Positions 1 to 6,763 of a stretch of DNA of 25,829 nt are shown piece by piece. The position numbers and the translations under genes are program-made. The notes beneath the pieces are model-generated. The model saw only the letters and a list, made by a program, of their open reading frames with translations, made no database searches and was not told the DNA's origin. The stretch spans positions 1-25,829 of the forward strand of contig JBBITI010000038.1 in the NCBI GenBank assembly GCA_037440885.1, written 5' to 3'. How positions within the stretch are numbered: position 1 is the stretch's first letter; every line of letters starts with the position of its first letter. The stretch is from JBBITI01 sp037440885. GTDB taxonomy: Bacteria > Chloroflexota > Dehalococcoidia > Dehalococcoidales > UBA2162.

Positions 1-225
1 TTGCTCAAAGAACAACTGAGCGAGGTTCTTTCGGAAATGACTCCTCGTGAACAGCGGGTGTTGATTTTGAGGTTCGGTTTGGAAGATGGCCGCAGCCGGA
101 CGCTGGAAGAGGTCGGCCAGGAATTCAATGTCACCCGGGAACGCATCCGGCAAATCGAAGCCAAAGCTCTCCGAAAACTGCGGCACCCCAGCCGCAGCCG
201 CCGCTTGAAAGATTATCTGGAATAG
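1..225 (+). CDS. rpoD: RNA polymerase primary sigma factor, C-terminal fragment (region 4)
   Basis: The window begins inside this gene, so only the last 74 residues are visible and the first codon shown (TTG) need not be a start. The fragment is a textbook sigma-70 region 4. It has the MTPREQRVLILRFGL segment (residues 13-27), then the helix-turn-helix TLEEVGQEFNVTRERIRQIE (about 35-54), whose recognition helix contacts the -35 element, then a basic tail ending in DYLE. The RERIRQIEAKALRKLR ending is typical of primary (group 1/2) sigma factors rather than ECF sigmas. The clear TTGACA-like/TATAAT-like promoters elsewhere in this window fit a sigma-70 regime. Gene identity is confident; whether it is the housekeeping RpoD or a close group 2 paralogue cannot be decided from the tail alone. 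Confidence 0.93.
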   Translation: MLKEQLSEVLSEMTPREQRVLILRFGLEDGRSRTLEEVGQEFNVTRERIRQIEAKALRKLRHPSRSRRLKDYLE

Positions 226-258
226 TCAAGGTCATCATTATTTAACAGGACTGGAATT

Positions 259-672
259 ATGAAAGCTGATTTTGCCTTCATTTGCGATTTCGCCGAAGCG
301 GCAGCCAAGCTTAACGCTCTCGGCATTGGTTTCGACACCATCTTCGCCACCCAGTTGCCGGTCAGGCATCCTCATTTTTCCCTGGTTATGCAATTGCGGT
401 CGTCTGCAGCTGAGGCTGGGCATAAACGCATCCAGGTTAATCTCATGAACGATGATGGCAAAGACATCATCCCGCCGATACAGGGAAATTTCATCCTGCC
501 GCGTACTGAAGGCCGTTTGCATAGCATCGGCCGTTTCGTCATGGAATTCAACAGCGTTGAATTTATAGCTTACGGGACCTACACGGTAATTGTGGCGGTT
601 GAAGGGCTTGAGGTTGCTTCGCTTCCCTTCCGGGTCGCTCCGCCTCCGCAACCTCAGGGTTCTCCTGATTAG
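259..672 (+). CDS. Small DUF6941-like protein of unknown function
   Basis: This 137-residue soluble protein has no signal peptide or membrane segment. The start ADFAFICDFAEAAAKLNALG, the motif GIGFDTIFA, and the later stretch resembling beta strands (QVNLMNDDGKDI, GNFILP, Y-TVIVAVEGLEVASLPFRV) resemble a family I know as DUF6941, a small beta-sandwich-like group of unknown function. That assignment is from memory of the pattern. The C-terminus is proline-rich (APPPQPQGSPD). It starts 33 bp after rpoD on the same strand and could be co-transcribed with it. The ribosome binding site is weak (AGGACTGGAA). An almost equally long ORF on the opposite strand is a shadow, because only the plus-strand reading gives a family-like protein. 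No function is assigned. Confidence 0.72.
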   Translation: MKADFAFICDFAEAAAKLNALGIGFDTIFATQLPVRHPHFSLVMQLRSSAAEAGHKRIQVNLMNDDGKDIIPPIQGNFILPRTEGRLHSIGRFVMEFNSVEFIAYGTYTVIVAVEGLEVASLPFRVAPPPQPQGSPD

Positions 673-699
673 CAGTCTCCGGTTGCTCCGGATATCAAC

Positions 700-1212
700 C
701 TACAGATGTATGATATTTATGTCAGCTTTCCCGTCTTTGATGTCCAGGACACCTACAGTTCCCAGACCTTGTCGGTAATGCAGGAAGGTGGGGCTGCCAG
801 GGCTCACGAAGAGCATCCCTTCGTAGCTTTCGACTACCGTTTTATGCTGGTGTCCGAAGACTACTATCTCCGGGATTTCCATGTTCTTTAGCTCCAAAAC
901 CCGGCGATGTGGTGGCGGCGGGGGATTGAAATATTTGGGACGTTCGTGGATTAGCCAGATACGGTGCCCCTCTATGTCCAGTACGTGTTTCTTCTGTACC
1001 CGTGTATCCGCCAGGGTGGTGCCGTAATCATCGTCACCCTCGGCGGCGAGAACCGGGGCGATCCGTGCCAGGTCATCGAGCACCGAGCGATAATAAATAT
1101 CACCGCAGTGCATGATTAAATCCACCCCTCTAAACGCTACCTGTAACTCCGGTAGCGGTAGTTCTTTCGCCGCTTCCGGGATGTGTGTATCGGAGAGTAA
1201 GCCGATCCGCAT
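700..1212 (-). CDS. YfcE/MJ0936-type metallophosphoesterase
   Basis: This 170-residue protein is the usual length for the small YfcE-like calcineurin phosphoesterases, which hydrolyse phosphodiesters with a dinuclear metal centre. Metal ligands are visible in order: D8-T-H10, H35-C-G-D38, GDDD at 59-62 (standing where the family usually has GNxD), H89 and GHQH at 120-123. The conserved asparagine of the GNxD motif appears to be Asp60 here, which is unusual because Asn is both a metal and phosphate ligand. A proline-rich stretch (residues 97-101) precedes the last motifs. The gene converges with the upstream small ORF, leaving 27 bp between stops, and is divergent from the SbcC-like gene. A TTGACA/TAAAGT promoter lies upstream. 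The physiological substrate cannot be named. It is too short and lacks the C-terminal domain to be SbcD/Mre11. Confidence 0.85.
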   Translation of the reverse strand: MRIGLLSDTHIPEAAKELPLPELQVAFRGVDLIMHCGDIYYRSVLDDLARIAPVLAAEGDDDYGTTLADTRVQKKHVLDIEGHRIWLIHERPKYFNPPPPPHRRVLELKNMEIPEIVVFGHQHKTVVESYEGMLFVSPGSPTFLHYRQGLGTVGVLDIKDGKADINIIHL

Positions 1213-1263
1213 TTCAAGTATTACCTTTCAGCCAGTAAATTCATTATTGACTGGTAGAAAGTG

Positions 1264-1292
1264 ACTTTAGCCGAGTACCGGGCCTTTGTCAA
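1264..1292 (-). promoter_or_regulatory. Sigma-70 promoter for the metallophosphoesterase gene
   Basis: On the minus strand a perfect TTGACA (-35, plus coordinates 1287-1292) is followed after 17 nt by TAAAGT (-10, 1264-1269, four of six matches). The predicted transcript would have a leader of about 45 nt before the start codon at 1212. The assignment rests on sequence match and spacing only. Confidence 0.5.
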
Positions 1293-1346
1293 GAAAAAAC
1301 GATTCAATACCCCCGTGTTGTGTTAAAATGAACCAGCAGAAGAAAG

Positions 1347-3920
1347 ATGATTCCGATCAAATTATTGTTGACTAATTTTATGCCCTATCGGGGCGAGATC
1401 GCCCCCATCGATTTTTCCGGGATTCGTATTGCCAGTATCTGCGGCAACAATGGCGCCGGTAAATCATCCCTGATCGATGCTATGACCTGGGCTTTATGGG
1501 GCAAGACCCGCTCTAAAAGTGATGACGAATTGATCCATCAGGGTGAGCACAGCATGCAGGTCGTCTTCGATTTCGCTGTCCGTTTGCAAAAATACCGCGT
1601 TATCCGCAAACGATCCCGCGGTAGAAGCAAAAGTTCCGGCGGTCAGAGTTCACTGGACTTTTTCATCGCTGCCGGAGAGACTTTCAAACCGCTGACCGGC
1701 GACCGTATTGCCGATACCGAAAAGAAAATCATCGAAACTCTCCATATGACCTATGAAACTTTTATTAATAGTGCCTTCCTGCGGCAGGGCCACGCCGATC
1801 AATTCACCGTCGCCCGTCCGGTAGAGCGCAAGGCCGTCTTAACCAGTGTCCTCGGGCTCGATGAATACGACCGTCTGGAATCCGGGGCAAAGGAGTTCGC
1901 CGGCCAGGCCGAAGCCAACCGCTTGTCACTTGAAAATAATATCCGGGATATTGATGCAGAGTTGCTTCACCAGCCAGTATATGAATCGGAACTTGCGGAA
2001 GCCAGGCGTCAGCTTGACGAAATTGAAAATAGTGCCCGCGGGCTTGAGTCTCTCCTGGTTCAACTCCGGTCGGAAAAAGAAGTGCTAGCCGCAAAAAAGG
2101 CGCAACTAAATCAACTGGAAGACCAGGCAAACCGGATCAAACTTGATATGAATCGCTGGTTGGACACTTCCCATCAGCATTCTCTCCGGGTGCAAGCATA
2201 CCGCCAGTTGTTGGATCAGCGTCTGGCAATCGAAACCGGATATGAACGTTTGGTTTCTTTGCGGAAGCTAAACGAAGAATTCACCCGGAAACTGCGTATA
2301 GTAAATTCGATGCAGGATCGGCACTATAAGCTCGAAGCTGCTGTTGCTAAGGCAAGCCAGGCATTGCTCCGTGAACATGATCTGGTTAAAATCAACCTCG
2401 ATGAGTTGCAGCAGAAATGGCAGCGAAGCGCTGCCCTGAAAACCGAGATGCAAACCGCCCGGGACGAACTTGCACGGTTAGAGGCTGACGAAAAGGACCT
2501 CTCGGATAAAAAAGAAAATTATCAGCATCAGGTAAATGAAACTAAACGGGCCGAGGCGGACCGGGTTCGCCTGGAGAATGAAATAACGGAAATCTCGGAA
2601 AAGCTCAATATCCTGGAGAAAGAAACCGGCGCTCATTGCCCCTTATGTGAACGTGAGTTGGGTGTCGATCATATCAAGCTGATTAAGGAAAAATTTAGTC
2701 TTGAATTGTCCCGAAAATCCGGGCTCATACAGTCGCTGCTGACTCAGATAACTGCCGGGAAAACAGAAACCGGGCGAATCGATAACGAACTCCGGCAATC
2801 TGACGCCCGGCTAAGAAAAACGCGCCAAATTGTTCAGGCAAAATCTGCTCTTCTGGAGCGGGAGATCGCCGAAGCTGAAGAAGCCGGTAAGATGCTCGCT
2901 ACCCGGCAGCAGCTGTTGCAAACCATCGAAGAACGGCTTGCTGCTAGGGCTTATGCTCAGGAAGAACAGCAAGCTCTCCGGCAGCTTGAGATCGAGATAA
3001 AAGAAATAAATTTTGATCCGGACGAGCATGATAGGGTAGCTTCTGAAATAGCTGGACCGGCTCGGGACTTTGAAAACCGTAAGCATCGGCTTGACGAAGC
3101 CGCACGGCTCATCAGTCAGGAATCGGAAGCGGTACAGGCCGCCGAACAGGCCGTGCGTGAACTTCAATCCAGCCTGGACGATTGCGCACGCCGGAAAGTG
3201 GATCTATCAACCGAAGTGCAAAAATTGCCCTCGGTAGTACTGGCGCTGGCCGAGACCGAAAAGCAGCATCAGGAGTACGCTGATCGGCAAAAGGCCGTCC
3301 GCGAATCCTATGGCAGCGCTCGCGAAAAATTAAACCGGTGTGTGGAGTTGAAATCAATCCGCAGCCAGAAAAATGAATCACTCCGGCAAGCAGCGCATGA
3401 AGTCGGGATCTACCGTGAATTAGCGGAAGCTTTCGGTAAAAAAGGCGTGCAGGCTCTACTCATCGAAACAGCTTTGCCCGAGATCGAAGCCGAAACTAAC
3501 CGCTTGCTCTCCCGCATGACCGATAATCGCCTGCACGTGAAATTCGAGACCCTGCGCGAGACCAGGAAAGGCGATCTTTTGGAAACGCTGGATATTAATA
3601 TCTCTGATGAACTGGGGACCCGCAGCTACGAGATGTTCAGCGGCGGTGAAGCCTTTCGCATCAATTTTGCCATCCGGGTAGCCCTATCCAAATTTCTCGC
3701 CCGGCGAGCAGGAGCCCCCCTGCCGACGTTGATAATCGATGAAGGTTTCGGCACCCAGGACGCCACCGGTATGGAAAAAATCAGAGAAGCGATTACGTCG
3801 ATTCAGGATGACTTTGAAAAAATCCTCGTGATTACCCATGTCGAAGAATTCCGGGATGCCTTTCCCGTCCGGATCGATATCGTTAAAGGCTCGCACGGCT
3901 CGACCGTCGAAGTTAGTTAA
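1347..3920 (+). CDS. sbcC: SbcC/Rad50-like SMC-family exonuclease ATPase
   Basis: This 857-residue protein has the full SbcC architecture. The Walker A GNNGAGKS is at residues 33-40, with a Q-loop region LRQG near 145. Two long coiled-coil arms (roughly 170-420 and 445-720) flank a zinc hook CPLC at 431-434. The ABC signature FSGGEAF starts at 764, Walker B LIIDEG lies at 795-800 and the H-loop His is 831. Members dimerise through the zinc hook and, with the SbcD nuclease, process double-strand break ends and hairpins. At 857 aa it is shorter than the roughly 1050-aa enterobacterial protein, as in many other phyla. No sbcD is adjacent, since the neighbouring phosphoesterase is the small YfcE type on the other strand. 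The start at 1347 is chosen because the N-terminal strand leading into Walker A begins there; an AGAAG-like site lies just upstream. Confidence 0.92.
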   Translation: MIPIKLLLTNFMPYRGEIAPIDFSGIRIASICGNNGAGKSSLIDAMTWALWGKTRSKSDDELIHQGEHSMQVVFDFAVRLQKYRVIRKRSRGRSKSSGGQSSLDFFIAAGETFKPLTGDRIADTEKKIIETLHMTYETFINSAFLRQGHADQFTVARPVERKAVLTSVLGLDEYDRLESGAKEFAGQAEANRLSLENNIRDIDAELLHQPVYESELAEARRQLDEIENSARGLESLLVQLRSEKEVLAAKKAQLNQLEDQANRIKLDMNRWLDTSHQHSLRVQAYRQLLDQRLAIETGYERLVSLRKLNEEFTRKLRIVNSMQDRHYKLEAAVAKASQALLREHDLVKINLDELQQKWQRSAALKTEMQTARDELARLEADEKDLSDKKENYQHQVNETKRAEADRVRLENEITEISEKLNILEKETGAHCPLCERELGVDHIKLIKEKFSLELSRKSGLIQSLLTQITAGKTETGRIDNELRQSDARLRKTRQIVQAKSALLEREIAEAEEAGKMLATRQQLLQTIEERLAARAYAQEEQQALRQLEIEIKEINFDPDEHDRVASEIAGPARDFENRKHRLDEAARLISQESEAVQAAEQAVRELQSSLDDCARRKVDLSTEVQKLPSVVLALAETEKQHQEYADRQKAVRESYGSAREKLNRCVELKSIRSQKNESLRQAAHEVGIYRELAEAFGKKGVQALLIETALPEIEAETNRLLSRMTDNRLHVKFETLRETRKGDLLETLDINISDELGTRSYEMFSGGEAFRINFAIRVALSKFLARRAGAPLPTLIIDEGFGTQDATGMEKIREAITSIQDDFEKILVITHVEEFRDAFPVRIDIVKGSHGSTVEVS

Positions 3921-3940
3921 TGAATCAATAATCCTTGTTG

Positions 3941-4438
3941 TTATCTTTCGCTTTCTTCAAGCAGTCCCGGTGGTGGTTCTCTGTGTATCAAACGGTAGGC
4001 TTCGACAGTCAATTTCGCCAATCCGCTGCGCAGCTTGTTTTTTTCTTCCGGGGATAGATTGGAGAATATGCGGTTGATCGACTCGCGGGTCATCTTTGAA
4101 ATCATTTCCCGGCCTTTCTCGGTGATGAATACTTCGTATTTCCGTTTGTCCGTCCCAGCCTTTCTCTTGTTTACCAGGCCCTGTTTGGTCATCCGGTCGA
4201 TCAGGGTCGATATTGAGTGGTGCTGACGCTGGGTGATCTTGACTAGTTGGTTGATCGTTGTCAAGCCGTTGCTTTCGTTAATAATATCCAGGATATGAGA
4301 CTGTTCCGGGGTCAGGTCATATTTCGCCAGCTCCATCTCACGCGACCTGGCAATCATGAACCTGGTATGGTCCAGGATGCGCCACAGAGAGAAATTGTTG
4401 TCTGTCGCCATGCCCCGCCAGCGGGTATTTTCCTCCAT
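3941..4438 (-). CDS. MarR-family transcriptional regulator
   Basis: This 165-residue cytoplasmic DNA-binding protein has the MarR winged-helix layout. N-terminal dimerisation helices (about 15-45) are followed by the helix-turn-helix around TINQLVKITQRQHHSISTLI (about 61-80). Then come the wing, with the typical MTKQGLVNKRK...DKRKYEVFITEKG pattern (84-110), and the C-terminal helices. The start codon at 4438 has an excellent AAGGAG Shine-Dalgarno. It is convergent with the SbcC-like gene (20 bp between stops) and divergent from the CoA-ligase-like gene, with a 162-bp intergenic region. MarR proteins usually repress themselves and a divergent neighbour, so control of the CoA-ligase-like gene is a reasonable inference. 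No ligand can be inferred. Confidence 0.9.
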   Translation of the reverse strand: MEENTRWRGMATDNNFSLWRILDHTRFMIARSREMELAKYDLTPEQSHILDIINESNGLTTINQLVKITQRQHHSISTLIDRMTKQGLVNKRKAGTDKRKYEVFITEKGREMISKMTRESINRIFSNLSPEEKNKLRSGLAKLTVEAYRLIHREPPPGLLEESER

Positions 4439-4469
4439 CGCTTGCTCCTTCCCGGTTAACCTGGCTTAA

Positions 4470-4499
4470 AAGATAACGGATTCTACCACATTCTGCCAA
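4470..4499 (-). promoter_or_regulatory. Possible promoter of the MarR gene
   Basis: On the minus strand TTGGCA (plus 4494-4499) and TATCTT (plus 4470-4475) are separated by 18 nt and lie about 32 bp upstream of the MarR start codon. Four to five of six bases match consensus in each box. This is weak evidence, based on pattern only. Confidence 0.33.
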
Positions 4500-4539
4500 A
4501 TTGTTGTACACAAAACCCCGCTTGCTTCATCTTCGCTCA

Positions 4540-4568
4540 TTGCGCTTGGGAAAGGTCGCGGTTATAAT
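4540..4568 (+). promoter_or_regulatory. Sigma-70 promoter for the CoA-ligase-like gene
   Basis: A perfect TATAAT (4563-4568) is preceded at 17 nt by TTGCGC (4540-4545, three of six matches). The predicted start near 4575 leaves about 26 nt of leader containing GGAGG (4588-4592) before the ATG at 4601. Confidence 0.5.
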
Positions 4569-4600
4569 GCCAGTCAGTCCTGATCGTGGAGGTTAACCGG

Positions 4601-6028
4601 ATGTCAATCGATGCTGTTCTTGATATTTTGAATGCCCGCTCCGTCGCCGTGGTCGGCGCTACCCGGGTTGGCGAGTGGGGCGGTGGTGGTTTTGTCGCTG
4701 GTCTGACTCTTTACGGCTACCGGGGTCCGGTTTACCCCATTAACCCGAAATACGATGAGATTCGTGGCTTGAAAGCCTATCCGTCCTTGAGAGCGGTCCC
4801 CGGGACGGTCGACTACATTATTTCCAGCATTCCTGCCCGGGATGTCCCGGCGATGCTGGAAGAAGCCGCTGAAAAAAAAGCCAAAGCCGTGCATCTCTTT
4901 ACTGCTCGGCTCGGTGAGACCGGCCGCCCTGATGCTGTCGCTCTGCAAAACAGGATCCTGGAAATAGCTCGCCAGTCCGGTATCCGGTTGCTCGGGCCCA
5001 ATTGCATGGGCGTCTACTGTCCCGCCGGCGGTATGTCCTTCCATACCGATTTCCCAAAAGAATCGGGGCAAACCGGACTGGTTTCTCAAAGCGGTATGCT
5101 GGCCAGAGAGATTGTGCTGGCCGGCCCCCTCAAAGGCACCTTTTTCTCCAAGGTTTTCAGCTATGGAAATGCCATCGACCTCAATGAGTGCGATTTCCTG
5201 GAATACTTGGCCGGTGACCCTGAGACTACCGTGATCATGATGTATATCGAAGGATCTAAAGACGGTCGGCGCTTTTTCCGCACCCTGCAACAGGCTACCG
5301 CCGTGAAACCGGTTATTATCCTGAAAGGAGGCCAGGGCGAGTCCGGGTCCCGGGCAACTTCCTCGCATACCGGTTCATTGGCTGGTGCTTCTCGGGTCTG
5401 GGATGCCATGTTGACCCAGGCCGGAGCTGTAAAAGCCGATTCTATCGAAGAATTGGTGGAGCTGGCCGCTGCTTTTCGCCTGCTGCCGCCCGTGCGGGGC
5501 ATCCGGGTCGGCGTGACCGGTGGTGCCGGAGGCTCCAGCGTCCTTGCCGCCGACCAGTGCGAGAAAGCCGGGTTAGAAGTGATCCCGCTGCCCGAGGATT
5601 TCCGGGCGCAACTAAAACAGCGCGGCATTTCCGTCTGGGACTGGCTGGGTAATCCGGCCGATCTCTCCATCCGTGAAGATGACAGCCTTTCGGCCAGCTT
5701 GATCATGGGTATGATGGCTGAACATCCGGCTTTTGATGTCTTGATTGCCATCACCGGTATGCCGGGACGCCCCTCCGGCCCACCTGACCTCCCTACCGAA
5801 GTGATGCTGGAACAACAGTATGCTCTGAAATCGGCGCGCCGCAAACCGTTCGTCGCCGTTGTTGCTGATAAAAGCCTCCGTCTTAACGATATGGACAGCC
5901 GGGAATGGCGGATGCTGTGCGATACCCGCACCGCTCTGATTAAACTGGGTGTTCCCTTCTTCCCCACCATCGCCCGCGCCGCCGCCACTTTGCGTAAAGC
6001 ATACGACTACTACCTCCGGCGGAGATAA
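4601..6028 (+). CDS. Orphan ADP-forming acyl-CoA synthetase alpha-like subunit (CoA-binding protein)
   Basis: The protein is 475 residues from the ATG at 4601. That start is preferred over an in-frame GTG at 4586 because GGAGG sits 8 nt before the ATG. It carries an N-terminal CoA-binding Rossmann domain (SVAVVGATRVGEWGGGG..., VYPINPKYDEIRGLKAYPSL), then succinyl-CoA-ligase-like domains (LLGPNCMG; TGLVSQSGML; FSYGNAIDLNE; VIILKGGQ). The SSHTGSLAG motif holds the histidine that is phosphorylated in ADP-forming acetyl-CoA synthetases. In the family these enzymes interconvert acyl-CoA and acid plus ATP. The ATP-grasp (beta) part is absent from this protein and no beta gene adjoins it, so it either pairs with a distant subunit or acts otherwise. 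It is divergent from a MarR regulator. The substrate is unknown. Confidence 0.85.
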   Translation: MSIDAVLDILNARSVAVVGATRVGEWGGGGFVAGLTLYGYRGPVYPINPKYDEIRGLKAYPSLRAVPGTVDYIISSIPARDVPAMLEEAAEKKAKAVHLFTARLGETGRPDAVALQNRILEIARQSGIRLLGPNCMGVYCPAGGMSFHTDFPKESGQTGLVSQSGMLAREIVLAGPLKGTFFSKVFSYGNAIDLNECDFLEYLAGDPETTVIMMYIEGSKDGRRFFRTLQQATAVKPVIILKGGQGESGSRATSSHTGSLAGASRVWDAMLTQAGAVKADSIEELVELAAAFRLLPPVRGIRVGVTGGAGGSSVLAADQCEKAGLEVIPLPEDFRAQLKQRGISVWDWLGNPADLSIREDDSLSASLIMGMMAEHPAFDVLIAITGMPGRPSGPPDLPTEVMLEQQYALKSARRKPFVAVVADKSLRLNDMDSREWRMLCDTRTALIKLGVPFFPTIARAAATLRKAYDYYLRRR

Positions 6029-6049
6029 ACCGGCATTCTCGATCTTCCC

Positions 6050-6523
6050 TTATCGCCGGCTGGCATACTCTTCACGCTTGTTCTTGATCTTCAGGGCATG
6101 TTTTTTCGTATCTGCCTCGAGAACGGAAAGCAGGTCTTTTAGCAGCGGAGAATCACTCTCGAATGCCTCGAAAAATTTCTTTTCAATAAGGCTCTCTTCA
6201 AGATAATAAGCGATGGATAGTGCATTGATAAGCTTGTAAGTGCTCTGTCCGGCCTGGGTAATTTCCCTTTCAGTATGCGCTATGACATTCCGGATTGTCG
6301 GTGCTTTGAATCGGTCTGCTTTGAAAAAAAACTTTTTCGCACTGACCTTCTCTCCCAGATCGCGCAATCTGACGGCGTGACCTCGCTCTTCTATTGCCAG
6401 GCTTACCCAGAAGTCCTGTAACTCGGTAAATCGTTCAGCGTAGGTCGTATAGAGCTTTTCGATGACCTCCTCATTCCGGGCTAATAGTTCTATAACTGAA
6501 CTGGCGCTGTTTTGACTGACCAT
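6050..6523 (-). CDS. Ferritin-like/rubrerythrin-type four-helix protein
   Basis: This 157-residue all-helical protein is without a signal peptide. Helix 1 carries E19/E22 and helix 2 has the classical E46-R-G-H49 (ExxH) ligand pair. Helix 3 (ALSIAYYLEESLIEKKFF) has E109, E110 and E114, and helix 4 has H142. This is the ferritin-like fold seen in rubrerythrin-related diiron proteins, usually linked to peroxide or iron handling. The second ExxH motif seems broken: the residue three before H142 is Thr139, with D138 and E136 nearby. Metal content is therefore uncertain. There is no rubredoxin domain. The gene has a GAGAGGGG ribosome binding site and a TTGACT/TAACAT promoter upstream. It is convergent with the CoA-ligase-like gene. 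Confidence 0.75.
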   Translation of the reverse strand: MVSQNSASSVIELLARNEEVIEKLYTTYAERFTELQDFWVSLAIEERGHAVRLRDLGEKVSAKKFFFKADRFKAPTIRNVIAHTEREITQAGQSTYKLINALSIAYYLEESLIEKKFFEAFESDSPLLKDLLSVLEADTKKHALKIKNKREEYASRR

Positions 6524-6553
6524 TTTTATTCCCCTCTCAAAGCGGTTGCTGCG

Positions 6554-6582
6554 ATGTTACCCTGCAGATATCTCAAAGTCAA
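6554..6582 (-). promoter_or_regulatory. Promoter of the ferritin-like gene
   Basis: On the minus strand TTGACT (plus 6577-6582) is followed after 17 nt by TAACAT (plus 6554-6559), about 30 bp from the start codon at 6523. The -35 matches five of six consensus bases and the -10 four of six. Confidence 0.45.
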
Positions 6583-6603
6583 CATACTCATGCGAAGCGG
6601 GAT

Positions 6604-6688
6604 CCTGTGAGACTTGTCTTTCATCAGTTACTGAAACCGGAATCGATCTCCTGTCAGAATGATTACTTTAGTGTTTTGGTCTCACAGG
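6604..6688. repeat. Perfect 10-bp inverted repeat in the divergent intergenic region
   Basis: CCTGTGAGAC at 6604-6613 and its exact reverse complement GTCTCACAGG at 6679-6688 are separated by 65 nt. They lie between the ferritin-like gene and the UroD-family gene. It could form a long-range stem in RNA or hold two half-sites of a DNA-binding protein. No function is established. Confidence 0.5.
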
Positions 6689-6763
6689 GAACCTCCGTTG
6701 TAAATATGCTATTATCTTACCGAATTTCTTACCCGGAATGATTATCTGAGAGGAGGGTTTTAT

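Noticed and set aside
238..651. 137-aa minus-strand frame opposite the DUF6941-like gene
   Set aside because: Equal in length to the plus-strand frame, but only the plus-strand product resembles a known family and follows rpoD in the same direction.
700..3920. Reading the phosphoesterase plus SMC ATPase as an SbcCD nuclease operon
   Set aside because: The genes are divergent, and the phosphoesterase is 170 aa of the YfcE type, lacking the length and capping region of SbcD.
4604..5368. 254-aa open frame on the minus strand
   Set aside because: Antisense shadow of the same CoA-ligase-like gene, with low-complexity Gly/His/Asp composition and no motif.
5161..5988. 275-aa open frame on the minus strand across the CoA-ligase-like gene
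   Set aside because: It lies wholly antisense to a gene with clear family motifs. Its composition is rich in Arg, Ser, Pro and Thr as expected of a shadow, and it has no ribosome binding site or recognisable domain.
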